NCBI GenBank assembly: GCA_034509735.1
Contig: JACGWO010000005.1
Location: forward strand, 38,346,479 to 38,410,478
Length of the DNA: 64,000 nt
From: Sesamum alatum
Lineage: Eukaryota > Streptophyta > Magnoliopsida > Lamiales > Pedaliaceae
Reading direction: 5' to 3'
Below are positions 30,400 to 42,503 of this stretch, piece after piece. Both the position numbers and the translations under genes were made by a program. The stretch's first letter is position 1. The number at the start of each line of letters is the position of its first letter. The notes beneath the pieces are model-generated. The model did not search any database, was not told where the DNA came from, and saw nothing but the letters and a program-made list of their open reading frames with translations.

Positions 30400-32340
30400 T
30401 CGAAGCACGGCGGGTTTAATTGACCCGTATAGATTGATTAAAAGCAGACAACTTTTTCAGCATGTCTACGCCCTTACGCGTATTTAGCCCCCATTGACTC
30501 AAATATATATAGACTATAGCACGAATTATTCAGTAATCAAACACGATTTAATATGATAAAACTGAGAAATTGCGACTTTGACGTTGAACCTTAAGACAAC
30601 ATCGACTGATTCGACTTTCCCCAATGTATAACGATGAAGTATATATTCTCGCATATATTAGTATATAAAAATACATAAGATAATTTGATTAAAAAAATAT
30701 TTATTTAACCTACAATATATCAGGATAAATATGGATTTTTTCTTTTTTGACTAACGTGAGAATTTATTTTTATATTAGACAGAAATAATTATCGACAGTA
30801 TTTTCATAGGAGGATGATGTGATTATCTTTTTATTTTCATACAGTAAAACATTCGCAAACAAAATATATTTGTAAGGAAGCTTAACAATATTCCAACACG
30901 CAATATGATATTACGTAATTTTAGATATATGCTTGTTAAATATAATTTGAATTATCTTAAAAAATTAATTAAAATCTATTTACAAGTTGATAAAAAAAAT
31001 CTGTTAAATGATTACGCCATCTAAAAATTTAAATTATTTGTGGCATTTAAAAATTTAAATTTAAAAATTTGGGAGTTTGTGGTGATCAATGAATTGGACC
31101 ACTTAGTCACACACGTACGTGGCATCAAAACGCATGCCCTGCCACAAACAAAGACCGGATGCTAAGATGAGCCGTGTGCCCACATGACATGTTCTTTTCC
31201 ACACTCCAAACTTTTCTCACATATGTCGGGATTTACGTTGCAAATCAATCACACCACATATTATTATTAATGTGGATCAGATTTTTTATTGTAAAGTTTA
31301 TTTTATTTAATATATTTATAATGTATAAAAATTTTTAAATAAAATATATGATATTATTTTTATGCACGTGATGTGTATATATTGAATAAGATAGAAAATA
31401 AAATATAATTTACAACGAAAAATTCAATCTATTATTTACATCCGTACTATCGTAAAAAAAAATTGTTTTCATATTAATATTTGGATATTCAAATTTACAT
31501 TTTACTTCAATTCAAACCTTCAATAAAATGTGGTTATAATTGTAATTTCTATATTTTTTAATAAATTCATATTTAGAACTTCTTTTCTCTCTCTTACCTC
31601 GCCCTATTTTTTTTTTCTTTTTTCAGGGTAAATGTAAATTTTCATTAATATAACAGAAGTACAAGGTACAAGAGGTAAATTTCTATTTTATCTTTCATAG
31701 GGAGTGATTTGTTCATTGGCAACACCACATGGGAGGGTGCTTGCATTTTTCCCGTGGTGGAAGTCTAGTTGCCTATCTGCCTCTTGGGAAGAGGAAGATA
31801 ACGTATTCCTCCATCAGTTGGAATCTATCACATTCTTATAGTTTTTTTCCCCATACACGAACCCACTCACACACGTTCCCAATGAATTTTGAACCCAATA
31901 TTTCCACAATGAAATATTGGCTTCCAAATTATTGAGGTGTCCCCAAGAGACCTTTTTCTTTTTAACTTCTTTCTTCTCACGTTTCTTTCTTTTTTCCTCC
32001 CTTCGTACTATTTATTTTTCATATTTTTTTTTCTTTTCATCTGACACCACTGTTCTATTTTAATATACTTGTGGAATGGTGTGCGGAAAAATTAATTATG
32101 ATACAAAGTAAGAGCCCGGGCCGAGGTTTATTAGCTTAGTTGGTAAGAATGGTAATCACCTTTATAAACAACATATGGTATTAAAAGATACCCAAATTTT
32201 CTATTAAAAATAAATAAATGTAAAAGCATATATGTCGTTAATCCTACTTTTATATGTCGTCATCATGTCAAGACTATGTGCGAAAAAATATTTTAATGAG
32301 ACTATGGTGATGTACTTTATAATTAAATTGGGCATCTATA
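30400..32340. other. Intergenic, no gene seen
   Basis: AT-rich. It includes a possible one-armed MITE at about 30690-30840, a half palindrome at about 31620-31750 related to 24972-25214, and T/C-rich runs at 31570-31625 and 31950-32045. None of the short frames has a recognisable domain. Confidence 0.5.
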
Positions 32341-32455
32341 TCTATATTATATATAATTGAAAAGCATCCTATTCATGTCTTCAATTTTATGATCTGTCAA
32401 TTTTTTTTATTATTTTTAATATTTTATTATTTTTTCTCCTCTCAATTTCTCATTA
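32341..32455 (+). mobile_element. 3'-truncated Helitron copy
   Basis: Begins TCTATATTATATATAATTGA after an A, followed by aaaagcatcctattcatgtcttcaattttatgatct as in the 25.6-kb copy. The pyrimidine-rich interior stops after 'tcaatttctcattatataa', with no CTAG end. Confidence 0.5.
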
Positions 32456-32589
32456 TATAAATATGTATAATATAAACATCGTCCATGGATATTAGCTCAC
32501 TAAGAAGATCGAAAAATGCGTTTCTTAGAACAGAAATCGTGTGATTGTGAGAAAGTTGGCAAGTATCTTTAGCAATTCATTTATCCTAC

Positions 32590-32810
32590 GTTGTGTTTGG
32601 ATTGATGTATTTGGAGTTAAGGACTTCAAAACTATAACAATAAATCCAACACACTTGTTTAGATAATTCAATATTTCAAATGATTTGAAATTTTTTAAGT
32701 CTTATTTTGAACTATTTTTAGAACCATTCTAACGAATTTCAGAACCATTTAATATAAAATCATTTGAAATTATTTTTACACATCTCGTATTTAAATCTAA
32801 ATTCAAGACT
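32590..32810. repeat. hAT-type MITE-like repeat
   Basis: Starts cgttgtgtttggattgatgt and contains the 'atttgaaatt(a/t)tttt' phrases common to fragments at 51540-51640 and 61610-61810. The right part is cut by the SINE at 32811. No complete pair of ends. Confidence 0.35.
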
Positions 32811-33067
32811 TTTTTTTTAAGTGAAGGCGATGAATATTATTAATTGAACAAAATCAAGTACAATCAGTCCTATCAAATATCAGAATCTAACAGAGACAAT
32901 TACAACAATCATATATATCCTCAACACGTTACTATTATAATATACAAACAATACCTACTATGCAATAAACTATCATCACATATATTGATAGGATTCGGAC
33001 CCATGACACCTTAGAAATCATGCGACCTCAACCTTAACCGCCAGGCTAAGAGATCATTGGTCCCACC
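32811..33067 (-). mobile_element. tRNA-derived SINE, minus orientation
   Basis: The T-run at 32811-32818 is the A tail. The body phrase gtgaaggcgatgaatattat is shared with the copies at 1.7 and 44.9 kb, and the complement of the box-B region is near gattcggaccc. aattcaagact and aattgaagact (32800-32810 and 33068-33078) flank it, matching at 10 of 11 positions. Confidence 0.7.
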
Positions 33068-33809
33068 AATTGAAGACTTATAGAGCAATTTGATCTCATC
33101 GCTTTTTGATGTTATCATACACTTTTTTAAGGCATCCATGGCATATATATTTTTTTCGATGAAAACAATAGATTATGTGTTTACAATTTTAATTATAATA
33201 CAAATTATTAAATTATTCATAGCAAATTACATTGTTTCTCTCTGAAACAAGATTGATACCTCAAAAGACTACAATGCTATGGGATTAAAATAAAATATCT
33301 AGATAAAATTACTATTCAAATTTTCTATTTTAAATCCTAGTGCATTTTATATCTTATGTAACATATACAGGTCATATGATCCTATTTTTAGAATTACTTG
33401 TCTATCTTACAAGCAATCGAATCTATAAATACTAAAAAAAAGAAAAGAAAAAGTCAAATCAAGTATGTGTTTATTGCATTTATAAACTTTTAAGAACGAT
33501 CTCCATCTTTTTTAAAATTCTTATAATTAAATTCAACGGTCGGAAGATTTTCGTCGAAATCCTGTCAATAACATGTGATTTTAGATTAAGACCTAAGACC
33601 AATTTCTTGGAAGATATCCTCCTCGATTCCAAGAACCCAGACATTCTAATTTCAAAATTTTCTAATTGAGTTACTTCACGTAACTAAAGCAAGATTCTTG
33701 TGTAACCAAAAAAGGTCATTCCTCAATGATGTAGCTAAAATAAAGGACCATAAAAAGGCAAAGGTATATTCTATCACATCTAGTAAATTACATTTTAAAT
33801 TATTTCAGA

Positions 33810-33890
33810 GTTGAATTGTGATGTAGTTTGCAATTCGATTGATGTCCCGTTGAGATCCTTAAACCTTGGTTTGCAAGTTCTAGGAACAAG
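33810..33890 (+). mobile_element. Diverged small-LTR fragment
   Basis: tgatgtagtttgcaattcga followed by 'ttgatgtcccgttg' parallels the LTR start of the 37385-37670 element (tgatgcggcttgcgacttga, then 'tcggtgccccgttg'). No second LTR or far end was found, so this is probably a broken or heavily diverged copy. Confidence 0.35.
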
Positions 33891-34009
33891 AATCTACAAA
33901 AAAATTGTTAGTACTCCTGTACTCAAATTAGTATTTAACATAATAAAATCATGCTAAAATATAGCAAAGAAATAAGCAAATTGTAAGTTTTTTGTGTGCA
34001 AGTGGGAAA

Positions 34010-34660
34010 TTAAAGTTGGCATTTTCAACCGGGGGAACCTACAATTTATAGGTGACCCCTAGCCAATGGGATAAGGTCGAAACCCTGGATTCAATGGGAG
34101 AGTTATCTCCTTGCAGCTGAGTCCTTATGTCTACGGGAGAAGGATAAGAATCTGTTGAGGGCTCCTATATTTAAGTCAGTTGAGGGGATAACCTCCTTCT
34201 GCCGAGTTTCTCGGGTTAGAGGTTAGCTTAGGGATAAGGATGCCTCCAACTCGTCTCCTCCTGCTCCACGTGTATTGGCTTTAGAGGCTGAAGCTTATTT
34301 GTATCTCAACCTTCAGGTGAGGTGGCAGGATCCCCCATTTCGGGATTAAGTTGGAGGCATCCCTTTTGGGGCAGGCGGTTACCTCTGGGATAAGGACGTC
34401 TCTAGCTCGTCTCCTCTTTCTGCCGACTATCCTAGTTTTTAGTAGATGGAACTTATCCATTCTGGTGATCTCTGAATGACGTGAAACATATAGTCCTATC
34501 TAAATTCTCCATCTGGATTCCTTGGGGGCACCTCCCGCCCGACTCCTTAGGGCCACCTACTGCGTGATTTCTCGGCTACCCCATGGTTTGGGCCTCAATA
34601 AAACAATGCCTCCACATTGGTCGGGGGGTTCCTAAAATCATCAAATTCTGTGTAGGTACA
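34010..34660. repeat. Unassigned GC-richer block, probably retroelement-derived
   Basis: The block is close to balanced in composition and has a sharp contrast with its AT-rich flanks. It contains an imperfect internal direct repeat, gggataaggatgcctccaac near 34231 and gggataaggacgtctctagc near 34387, each followed by tcgtctcctc. No open frame of useful length, no TG/CA ends and no known domain. LTR or TRIM origin is a guess from composition. Confidence 0.3.
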
Positions 34661-34699
34661 TGCAGTCTTCTTCCTTTTGGGTTGCTTTGTCTTTTGGAT

Positions 34700-36230
34700 C
34701 AATCCCATTTTTAAGGGCATTGAATTAAGCTGGAAAATAAGATCCTACTCAATATCAACTACTATAAAAATTCCTAAGTATATATTGCTTATTATTATTC
34801 ATATCATATTCCTTATCAATCCCCGTCAAAATTTTTAAATAACTACCAAATAACAAAACATAAAATCAAAACATTACACACAGTGAAATAAATATCCACA
34901 CGTCTATATGAATGTGAACCTGTGACTTTATAAGTTCAATTCTAACCATAAGAACGAAACTTCATCAGCAATTTTTCATTTATTAATATATTTATTAATC
35001 CTAATTAGGAATAATTGCAATTAGAAATGCCATTTTCAAAATAGTATAGAGGGGTCCCTAGTCCTAGGGATAGTCATAAAGATGACTTGCCAAATACTTA
35101 TCAAATGCAACTAGAATGGAGTGAAAGTGAAGCATCAAAAGATAGGTTTCAAAAGGTGTATAAAATCTTGGTATATCTTAAAGCAATTCAAATATTCTTC
35201 CCACCTTTCCCTTTCTTTGATTTTCACTAGTTTTACCTGCCACACTCGATATATATGCAAAATATTTAAAAATAGTAAATAATTAAGTTTTTATTAAGGT
35301 GCATGTAAGTTTGAGGGATTTTTTTATAAATTCATTAAAAATATTAAAATTACTGTCATGATCAAATTTTATTAAAGAGAGAACGAATTAAAACAGTAAA
35401 TTTAAATATTCAAAAGTTAGTATGACAACATACTTCTCTTTTATAACAATTAATTGACGTGGCACTCCGTCTATGTGTACATATTATAAATAAGATAATA
35501 TATATATATATATATATAAACTAACACATCATATTTCAAAAAAAAAAAAAGAAATAAAAAACAAAAAAAACCAACTTAAGGTATTCTTGACATAACAAAA
35601 ATTTAGTATTACGGTATAAGTAAATGCTCTTTATGAATAAAAATGGGTTGTCTTTTGATATTATTATAGATATAAATGCATCTTTTTATATATTCTAAGC
35701 CAATAAATAGCATAAAAGGGCGGTGGTGTTTGTGTGGTCCATTACAACTACCAAACAACCCCCTCTCCTCTACTTCTAGGAACAATGGAATTAAAGCAAG
35801 ATGGCTGTCGCATTTATTCAATGAATTATGAATTTATTCTTTCTCTAAATAATTCATCATATTCATCTAAATTATTATATTTTCCATAGTCAAATTCTCC
35901 CATTTTTAAATTCAATTTATTCCAACACTCGTGAAAGTTAAGAACAAGTCTTATTGTCCGATTTCCATTCGGATTCGGAGAAAAAATGAGGGGCCTGAAA
36001 TAGAAAAACTCAGACACTAATTTAGCAACTTCATATTAAAAATACACTAATGCTTAACACGTTTTTTGTGATTTAGTCCATGTTTATGGTTCACTAATTT
36101 TTATGATTTAATGCATTATTACAAATAGCAAAAATTCGAGAAACTTTGTGTATGTTCGTAGCTAGTTGCATAAAATAATGCCCATATTCCTTTCTTTTTT
36201 AGATCTTGCATAGATTCGCATCACAATGTT
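34700..36230. other. Intergenic, no gene seen
   Basis: AT-rich, with a TA microsatellite at about 35501-35518 and an A-run at about 35539-35550. The minus-strand frames at 35609-35821 and 35826-36017 are short, with no recognisable domain or codon pattern. Confidence 0.5.
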
Positions 36231-36242
36231 TTTGTCAAGAAT

Positions 36243-36978
36243 CATGTAATTACATTTGCATTCCCTAAATCTATAATTTATTCACGCAAATTACGACCTT
36301 ATTTTTATGTAATTAGAAAAAATATCCATATCGGTCAAAAAGTAGGATACTTTGTGTAATAATGCTGACGTTATTTGGGGGTGAATGTGTAATTTTTCAG
36401 AAAATATGGGTGGTTTGTGTAAATTAAGTTAACATTTTTAGGGGATGTGTATGTAATTTTTTACAAGGTAAATTACAGCTACCTTCGCTGAAGTTTGGTA
36501 TAATTAGAAATACCCCTTGGTTGTTTAAAAAATTACAAGTACCCCTCTCAAATTAAAAATAATTATTTAGTTTCTAGACAGAGATGTGAAATGTACTACT
36601 TTACCCTTACTGATTTTTGTAATTTTTTAAAAAAGTATTTAAGAAAATATAGAAAATTTTGAGGGTGGATAAAATAAATAATACATATAGAATATTAATA
36701 TTTTAGGAAGTTTCAAAAAATAAATAAAATTATAACTTATAATCCAAAAGGGCATTTTGGGCAGTTCACTATAAAAATTGGATGAAAACCTAACGGAATT
36801 GGCCCGTTGTTAGACAGGCGTTAAAGTTAGGGAGTATTTATAATTTTCCAAACAACGAGGTGGTATTTATAATTATGTCAAACTTTATGGGAGGTGATTA
36901 TAATCTACCCTTTTTTAAAAGACAAAAAATATTTGTATAAATAAATCATAGGTCAGATGGTGCAAATGTAATGATCCC
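36243..36978. mobile_element. Mutator-like MITE interrupted by another MITE
   Basis: The left end (tgtaattacatttgcattcc) and right end (ataaatcataggtcag...gcaaatgtaatgatccc) match the 54.9- and 59.1-kb elements. The middle phrase atatgggtggtttgtgtaaa is also family-specific. The element is split by the 435-bp insertion at 36476-36910; without it the copy would be about 300 bp, like its relatives. Outer flanks share only an AAGAAT core, so it is an old insertion. Confidence 0.6.
36476..36910. mobile_element. Inner MITE nested in 36243-36978
   Basis: The ends are aggtaaattacagctacctt and, complemented from the right, GGGTAGATTATAATCACCTC. Flanking ttttttaca (36467-36475) and ttttttaaa (36911-36919) match at eight of nine positions, and the host element's sequence resumes immediately outside. 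It belongs to the same family as 18826-19257. Confidence 0.65.
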
Positions 36979-37384
36979 AAAGAATTATGGCATGACTTGT
37001 GAAATAGATGCCATGAACACACTTTTTTTTTTCTTTTTTTATAAATGAAAACGATGAAGTATTATTTATTTGTTAAAAAAAATAATATAGATATGGGAAG
37101 CAATCACCCAATTTTCAAATATATACCAAAATGGAATTGAGAACATTAATTATACTACAGAATTATTGTTGAGCAGCTTTTGTTGGAAATTAGTTGAAAA
37201 TTCGGTTTTGACCAAACTTGATCAATTATGTAAGTGACTTCTATTAGTTAATTGCTTGAAACTAATTTAAGGCCAATAATTAAGAAACTAAAATCAAAAG
37301 AGTGCTGCTTAAAATTATTTGAGATATTAAATATTAAATTAGTTTCTCTAACATGATTTCAAACTTTTAGACGATTTGGTTATG

Positions 37385-37670
37385 TGATGCGGCTTGCGAC
37401 TTGATCGGTGCCCCGTTGCGTAAGGTATTGTCTGCTTTGGCTCTGTATGAGCCTCACGGTTTTGTCCTGAAAAGGCAACCGATGTGGAACGCTTGCTACA
37501 TCATTAGCCCCCCAGACGAGGGGCTTGAGACGGGCACATGGCCTCGTTCCCACAGACGGCGCCAAATGATGCGGCTTGCGACTTGATCGGTGCCCCGTTG
37601 TACAAGGTATTGGGCTTATAAGCCACTCAAGCTCCTCATCTGCAATCAATGTGGGACGCATGCTACATCA
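37385..37670 (+). mobile_element. 286-bp small LTR retrotransposon (SMART-like)
   Basis: Two direct repeats, 37385-37503 (119 bp) and 37567-37670 (104 bp), each start tgatgcggcttgcgacttga and end with gctacatca, giving TG...CA termini. A 63-bp internal part (ttagccccccagacgagggg... ggcgccaaa) separates them. The flanking 5-mers are ttatg and ttata, an LTR-type target duplication with one mismatch. Nothing is coded. In size and layout it matches the class of very small plant LTR elements called SMARTs (about 290 bp), which must be mobilised by other elements. No standard tRNA-Met primer site is apparent. Confidence 0.72.
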
Positions 37671-37679
37671 TTATAAAAT

Positions 37680-38284
37680 ATGAATTTAGAGTCAAGCTAA
37701 ACAAGAGATCCTAAATTCGACATCACAATCACCCATTTATGGAAAAAGATAAATGGAAATTAAAGAATTTTATGAGCTAAATTACACAAAAGAAAATATC
37801 ATTTACACATGATGGAAAAGAGTTTCACACACTAAACATCATAAAAGAATTCAGTTTGTACGTGAAAAATGTGCTGGATATATCAAATATTAAATGATTA
37901 TCTATTTTAATTGATTAGACTTTTAGATGACATGATCATGCGATAAAAATAATTTTGAAATTTATGTGAAAAATGGATTTAACGTCCACCTCATGTCGAA
38001 AATTAGGAAGAGTTTAAACTATTATATGGTTCAAGTTTGAATTTTGGGTTTAATTAGGGATACCCAATTAGTACTCTTGCAAGGAGGGAATCTATATTCT
38101 AGTAGGTTTGGACAAAAGCTTACATGGGAGGGTTATGGTGGGTGGCTTGAATTTGGACAAGATGTGTGTATGTATGTGTATATAAATATATATATATATA
38201 TATTATATTTAAATTTTTAATAATTTTGAAATATTTCAACAAAAAATAGTCCAAATAGTATTATTAGCAAGCCACATGCAATAT
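37680..38284. other. Intergenic, no gene seen
   Basis: AT-rich filler with a TA microsatellite near 38185-38203. Confidence 0.5.
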
Positions 38285-38293
38285 GACATGTGT

Positions 38294-38629
38294 GGAAAAA
38301 TTGCATTTTACGTCTCATAACTTATACTATTTGTGATTTTGGTCCAATTAATTTTCGGTATAGCAATTTTAGTCTCATAAGTCCACAAACGCTGCAATTT
38401 AGTCTCACTGACAGATTCCGTTAAAATTTTAACAGATGGAACGTAACCCATGTGAGACTAGAACATGTGCGATGCACGTGCTTCATCCGTTAAAATTTTA
38501 ACGGAATCTGTCAGTGAGACTAAAATTGCAACGTTTATGAACTTACGAGACTAAAATTGCTACGTCGAAAATTAATGGAACCAAAATCACAAATGGTGTA
38601 AGTTATGAGACGTAAAATGCAATTTTCCT
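38294..38629. mobile_element. 336-bp near-perfect palindromic Mutator-like MITE
   Basis: Two arms of about 150 bp are almost exact complements (from aaattgcattttacgtctca... to the mirrored tgagacgtaaaatgcaattt), with the centre near 38455-38480 containing acatgtgcgatgcacgtg. gacatgtgt (38285-38293) and gatatgtgt (38630-38638) differ at one base. The internal pair 'ccgttaaaattttaacggaatctgtcagtgagac' and its mirror shows it is a young foldback. Confidence 0.7.
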
Positions 38630-38659
38630 GATATGTGTCAAACATGCCAACAAATTAAA

Positions 38660-38850
38660 AGGGTGTTTGGGGGAGCTTACAAATTTTCTAAAACTTCTTA
38701 TAAGATGTTTTAAGAATTTATGAAATGTTACAAATTGTTTGATAATTTTTTCAAAAAAAAAAAAAGATCATAAGCTCTAAAAAAAATGTGGGGAGCTTAT
38801 GAGCTCTTACGGAGGAGTTTCTAACTTATTTTAAGGATTGTAACAAATTT
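38660..38850. repeat. hAT-like fragment related to 26033-27008
   Basis: gggtgtttgggggagcttac, followed by 'aaaacttcttataagatgttttaag', matches the terminal and subterminal repeats of the 26-kb element. The other end is not seen. Confidence 0.4.
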
Positions 38851-39100
38851 TTTCAAATTAATTATAAATTTATCACTATTAATTTTTTATAAGTTCCATT
38901 GTCTTATTTTATCCGAACAATTCAATCAAATTACACTGACGTCCCCTGATGTTGGGTCCAAATACATAAACAACCTTTACCCTTGCCCAATTACAAATGC
39001 ACCCCTTGAAGTTGTAGTTGTAATTCCAAGTACCCCGATTCAGTGCTAAAAATTTGGACATGGATCTCAAGGAATGTCAATGAGATATATCTTTAAAAAT

Positions 39101-39777
39101 TGTTGGAAATTGGGTTGGGTTCGTGGACCCGTGACCCATACGTATCCATATTTAATAAAGAGTTTGAAGTCTCTCAACTTAATGTTGGATAAGTACTTTT
39201 CTAGGCTAAACACTATCTAATAGAGTTTGTAATCTTCTAAATACATGGAATATGATCTCCTCTTGGATACACAGTTTCTTAGATAATCTATAGTCCTGCA
39301 AATGTATATTAGGATATGGACTTCTCTTAGGTATAGGATTGAGTATACTTATAAATAGGATATATGGTTGTGATAAAAAAAACATAGAAACACAAGTGTG
39401 ATACAACAAATGAGTTGATCACAACGTTCTCTCAAGTACTCTCTCGCCAAAAATTCTCTCTATATATATTTCCCTCTAAGATTTTCGTTGAAGTATCACC
39501 ATAGACTCCATGAATTTGAGGTGTGTAAACGAGTGGATTACTCTGATAGTAATTCACCAAAGCGAGTAAGGCATGTTCGTGGTTTCCACAATATTTAGAG
39601 CAAGACTCAATGTGGGGTGATCTTGAAGATGTTTGTGGAAGATCTTGAAGGTGTTTGTGGGCGATTTTCAAGACAACAAGAAAGAGAACGTGTTCGTGAT
39701 TCAATCAAGACTTGAGTTTTTAGACGAACCAAATTTGGATACGTGAATTGTGTAATTAAAAATCCATTTAACCAACA
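39101..39777 (+). mobile_element. 677-bp solo-LTR-like sequence (Copia type)
   Basis: Starts TGTTGGAAATTGGG and ends with AACCAACA, giving perfect 6-bp inverted TGTTGG/CCAACA termini as in Copia LTRs. A promoter-like CTTATAAATAGG lies near 39350, and mixed-composition DNA with repeated gatcttgaag units near 39620-39650 follows. No clean 5-bp duplication was found (aaaat versus acttt) and no primer site or coding body follows. It is either a solo LTR with decayed flanks or one LTR of a truncated element. Confidence 0.55.
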
Positions 39778-40000
39778 ACTTTTTGCTATGGGACATGAAT
39801 TTTCTTTACCATCAATTTAGAGGAAAAAGAAAAAGAAAAAGAAAAGGCTGAATTTAAGTTTGAGTGTGGGTTTGGATTAGTAGATAGTTTGGTCACATGA
39901 GAGTGACCCATGCATTCACTTTTTGCTTAAAATAAAATTAAAAAAGAAAAGAAAAGAAAGAGAAGACAATGTGGTTTTGTGGGTTTCTTTTATATATATA

Positions 40001-40288
40001 CTAATCGTCATCGCACACGGTCCCAGGAACATATAAAAAAAATCGTGGTATAAGATGATAAAAAAAATTATGAAAAGAAATAAATTGTAATTATATGGAA
40101 AAGCAAGAAGAGAGCGAAACATGAAATAGTGGGTAGTTAGCAGAAAAAAATATAATTATAGTATTATTAAAAAATACTAAAACTACTAATCTTGCCAAAA
40201 AAAATTAAGGAAACAAATGAATTTAAAGGATAAATTTGGGTATTCAAAAATTTGTACGAAAAAATATTTTATCTTATAATAATATAGA
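40001..40288 (-). mobile_element. Helitron-like element, minus orientation
   Basis: Read on the minus strand it starts TCTATATTATTATAAGATAA after an A and ends CCGTGTGCGATGACGATTAG before a T. The 288-bp length and pyrimidine-rich interior are like the 2.4- and 25.6-kb copies. The terminal CTRR is TTAG instead of CTAG, and the near-end hairpin is only a 3-bp CGT/ACG stem, so assignment is less secure. Confidence 0.45.
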
Positions 40289-40299
40289 TATATATAATT

Positions 40300-42330
40300 T
40301 TATAAATAGTGTTTTTGAAATAATTTCTTTTTCAAAATTTAAAAAAAAATTCTTCTAACAAATAATATTTTGACTTAAGAGGCGTTTGTAATAGCTTTTT
40401 CTTGTGTTGTGAAAAAAAAAACATAAATATTAAACAATAGTAAAAGTTAAGAATATCTAAAAACAAAAATTAAAAATAAAAAACCAAAATTGAAGTTTGA
40501 TTGTTTAGAAAAACAGCATAATAATTGTAATTTTTGTCATTAAATTGTAGAAAGCTCGTTATAACTTTTCAATTAAATTAATTTAATTTAAATTATGTAA
40601 AATAGAAAAAATATTCTTAATTTATTTTAAATATAAATTAATAAATATTTATTCTATGTATTTACAAATACGCCCCTGATAATAAGATAAAATACATCTC
40701 AGGATGTGATTTCTCCAGCTAGTTAGGGCAAGAGCAGAAAGAAACATCATAGTACGTGTCAGATTATTATATCCCCACTCCAAAAATCTAGTGCCATATG
40801 GCGCCTAATTCCGCGCCTCTTCAATTTCGCCCCTTCCCCTTCCCATGCGTGACACTCACGCAAAACCCTCCTACCTATTTTAATGTATTTATTACAAATA
40901 TATATATAAGTTATTGGGAATTTATATTTAATTTAAATATTTGTTTACTCAAGAATATATACTAATTCTATTTTCTTTATTTTCATAAATTTCATATATA
41001 TACATTTAATGATTTTTTATGGTGATATTTTATTTCTGTGCTGGTTTTATTAGAAATTATTATGATTAAATGCAGTAGGCTAGCTATGAAAATACTAATA
41101 GACAAAATTTTTAAAAGAAAAGAAAGAACAATGCGACTCCTTAATGAAGGTAGCTTCTTATCAAACTTAATAAATTTTTCATGAAGAGGTCAAATTCAAC
41201 TAATTAGAAATTATTACATCAATTAAAATAAAGGTATATTATGATTAACTCTGGATTTAATATTTTTAAGTCAAAAGAGTGTAGATTTAATTTTTTTAAG
41301 GGAAAAATATATTAACACCCCATGAAATCAGATCTAATTATACAGAGTCTCCTACTCTTTACAAACTTATAAGTATCCATTGAGTTTTTAGTTGTAATTA
41401 CAAGTACACTTTTTAAAATTTTACTAATACAACCACTGAGTTAAATTATATTGTCATCCTCTCAGAGGGTGTATTTAATCCTAAATATAAATTGCCCTTC
41501 TTTTAACTATTAATCAGAAAATCGTATTGATTAAGAATCATATATTCGGATAAGAAAGTATGGGGATTGGGATAAAAGAAATATCAACTCATAACAATTT
41601 AGGTAATATTTGTTTTTCTTAAAATACACGTAAGTTTTATTGATTCAAGATAGGAAAACAAATATAACGATATACATCATCGTGAGATCATTTTCATAAC
41701 ATCAAAAGACAATCATACTAAATACGGGTTACCATGATATTCATCAATCGTTTAATAAATAATATTCTATAAAATGTTGCAAATAGTGGAAAAGATCTCC
41801 TACTATTATGTTGTACTAATGATTCAATATTCCTTATTTGAAGACCACTTAAAAATGAGATCTGCTTAATTAAAAGAAAATTATTATCCAAACTAGGTTT
41901 GGTTAGACTTGAATCAATTGTATGTCAAATATTAATATATTTATTGTGTGATTCGTATATAATTAAAAAAAATAATTAATTATATTACAAATATATCACA
42001 CTAGCTATGTGTAATTGGTTTGGTACGACGATAACTGATTCGGATTTTTTTTTAAAAAAATACCTTGCCTGAAATAGCTTTTGCAACTTTTGGTTACAAT
42101 AAAGTTGAAAACAAGCATTTGCATTTTAGTGCAGGGGAGGGCGTGGGTGGCACGCGCTGGATGAAGCGTGACGAATATGGGCTAAGCCAGCCCATTGCTT
42201 TTGATGGGGTACCCATAGAAAAACCCTAACCCACCATCTCCTTTGTATCGCAACCAACGGCCGGTTCAGTGTGATTTTCCTGAAACACCCCAACATTTCG
42301 TTTTATTTACGCGACTGCCATCACCGCCTC
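40300..42330. other. Intergenic upstream of the 206-aa serine-rich gene
   Basis: AT-rich to about 42060, with a small MITE at 41893-42047. From 42120 the DNA becomes GC-richer, leading into the promoter. No other gene is seen. Confidence 0.55.
41893..42047. mobile_element. Small MITE of the 8.9-kb family
   Basis: The left part is aggtttggttagacttgaat and the right part ggtttggtacgacgataact, with the 'atatcacactagctatgtgt' core that mirrors the left half. It lies about 290 bp before the TATA box of the serine-rich gene. Confidence 0.4.
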
Positions 42331-42334
42331 CGCC

Positions 42335-42341
42335 TATATAA
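42335..42341 (+). promoter_or_regulatory. TATA box of the 206-aa serine-rich gene
   Basis: TATATAA lies in a C-rich surround 163 bp upstream of the ATG at 42504, giving a leader of about 130 nt that contains the CT repeat. Confidence 0.5.
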
Positions 42342-42399
42342 TTCTTGCTTCAGTTGTGCTTAGGTTTGCCGAAATAGAGAGCCAAACGGCGCTCTTAAA

Positions 42400-42400
42400 T

Positions 42401-42431
<31 letters not shown>

Positions 42432-42433
42432 CA
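42400..42433. repeat. (CT)n tract in 5' leader
   Basis: About 15 CT units lie 70-100 bp before the ATG. Pyrimidine patches just downstream of the transcription start are a frequent plant core-promoter feature, so this may be functional as well as a microsatellite. Confidence 0.7.
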
Positions 42434-42503
42434 GATAATATCGTAATTTTCTATTTTTTTTAACAGTTGTAAAGAATAATACTTACAGTTGAAAGTACAA
42501 CCA

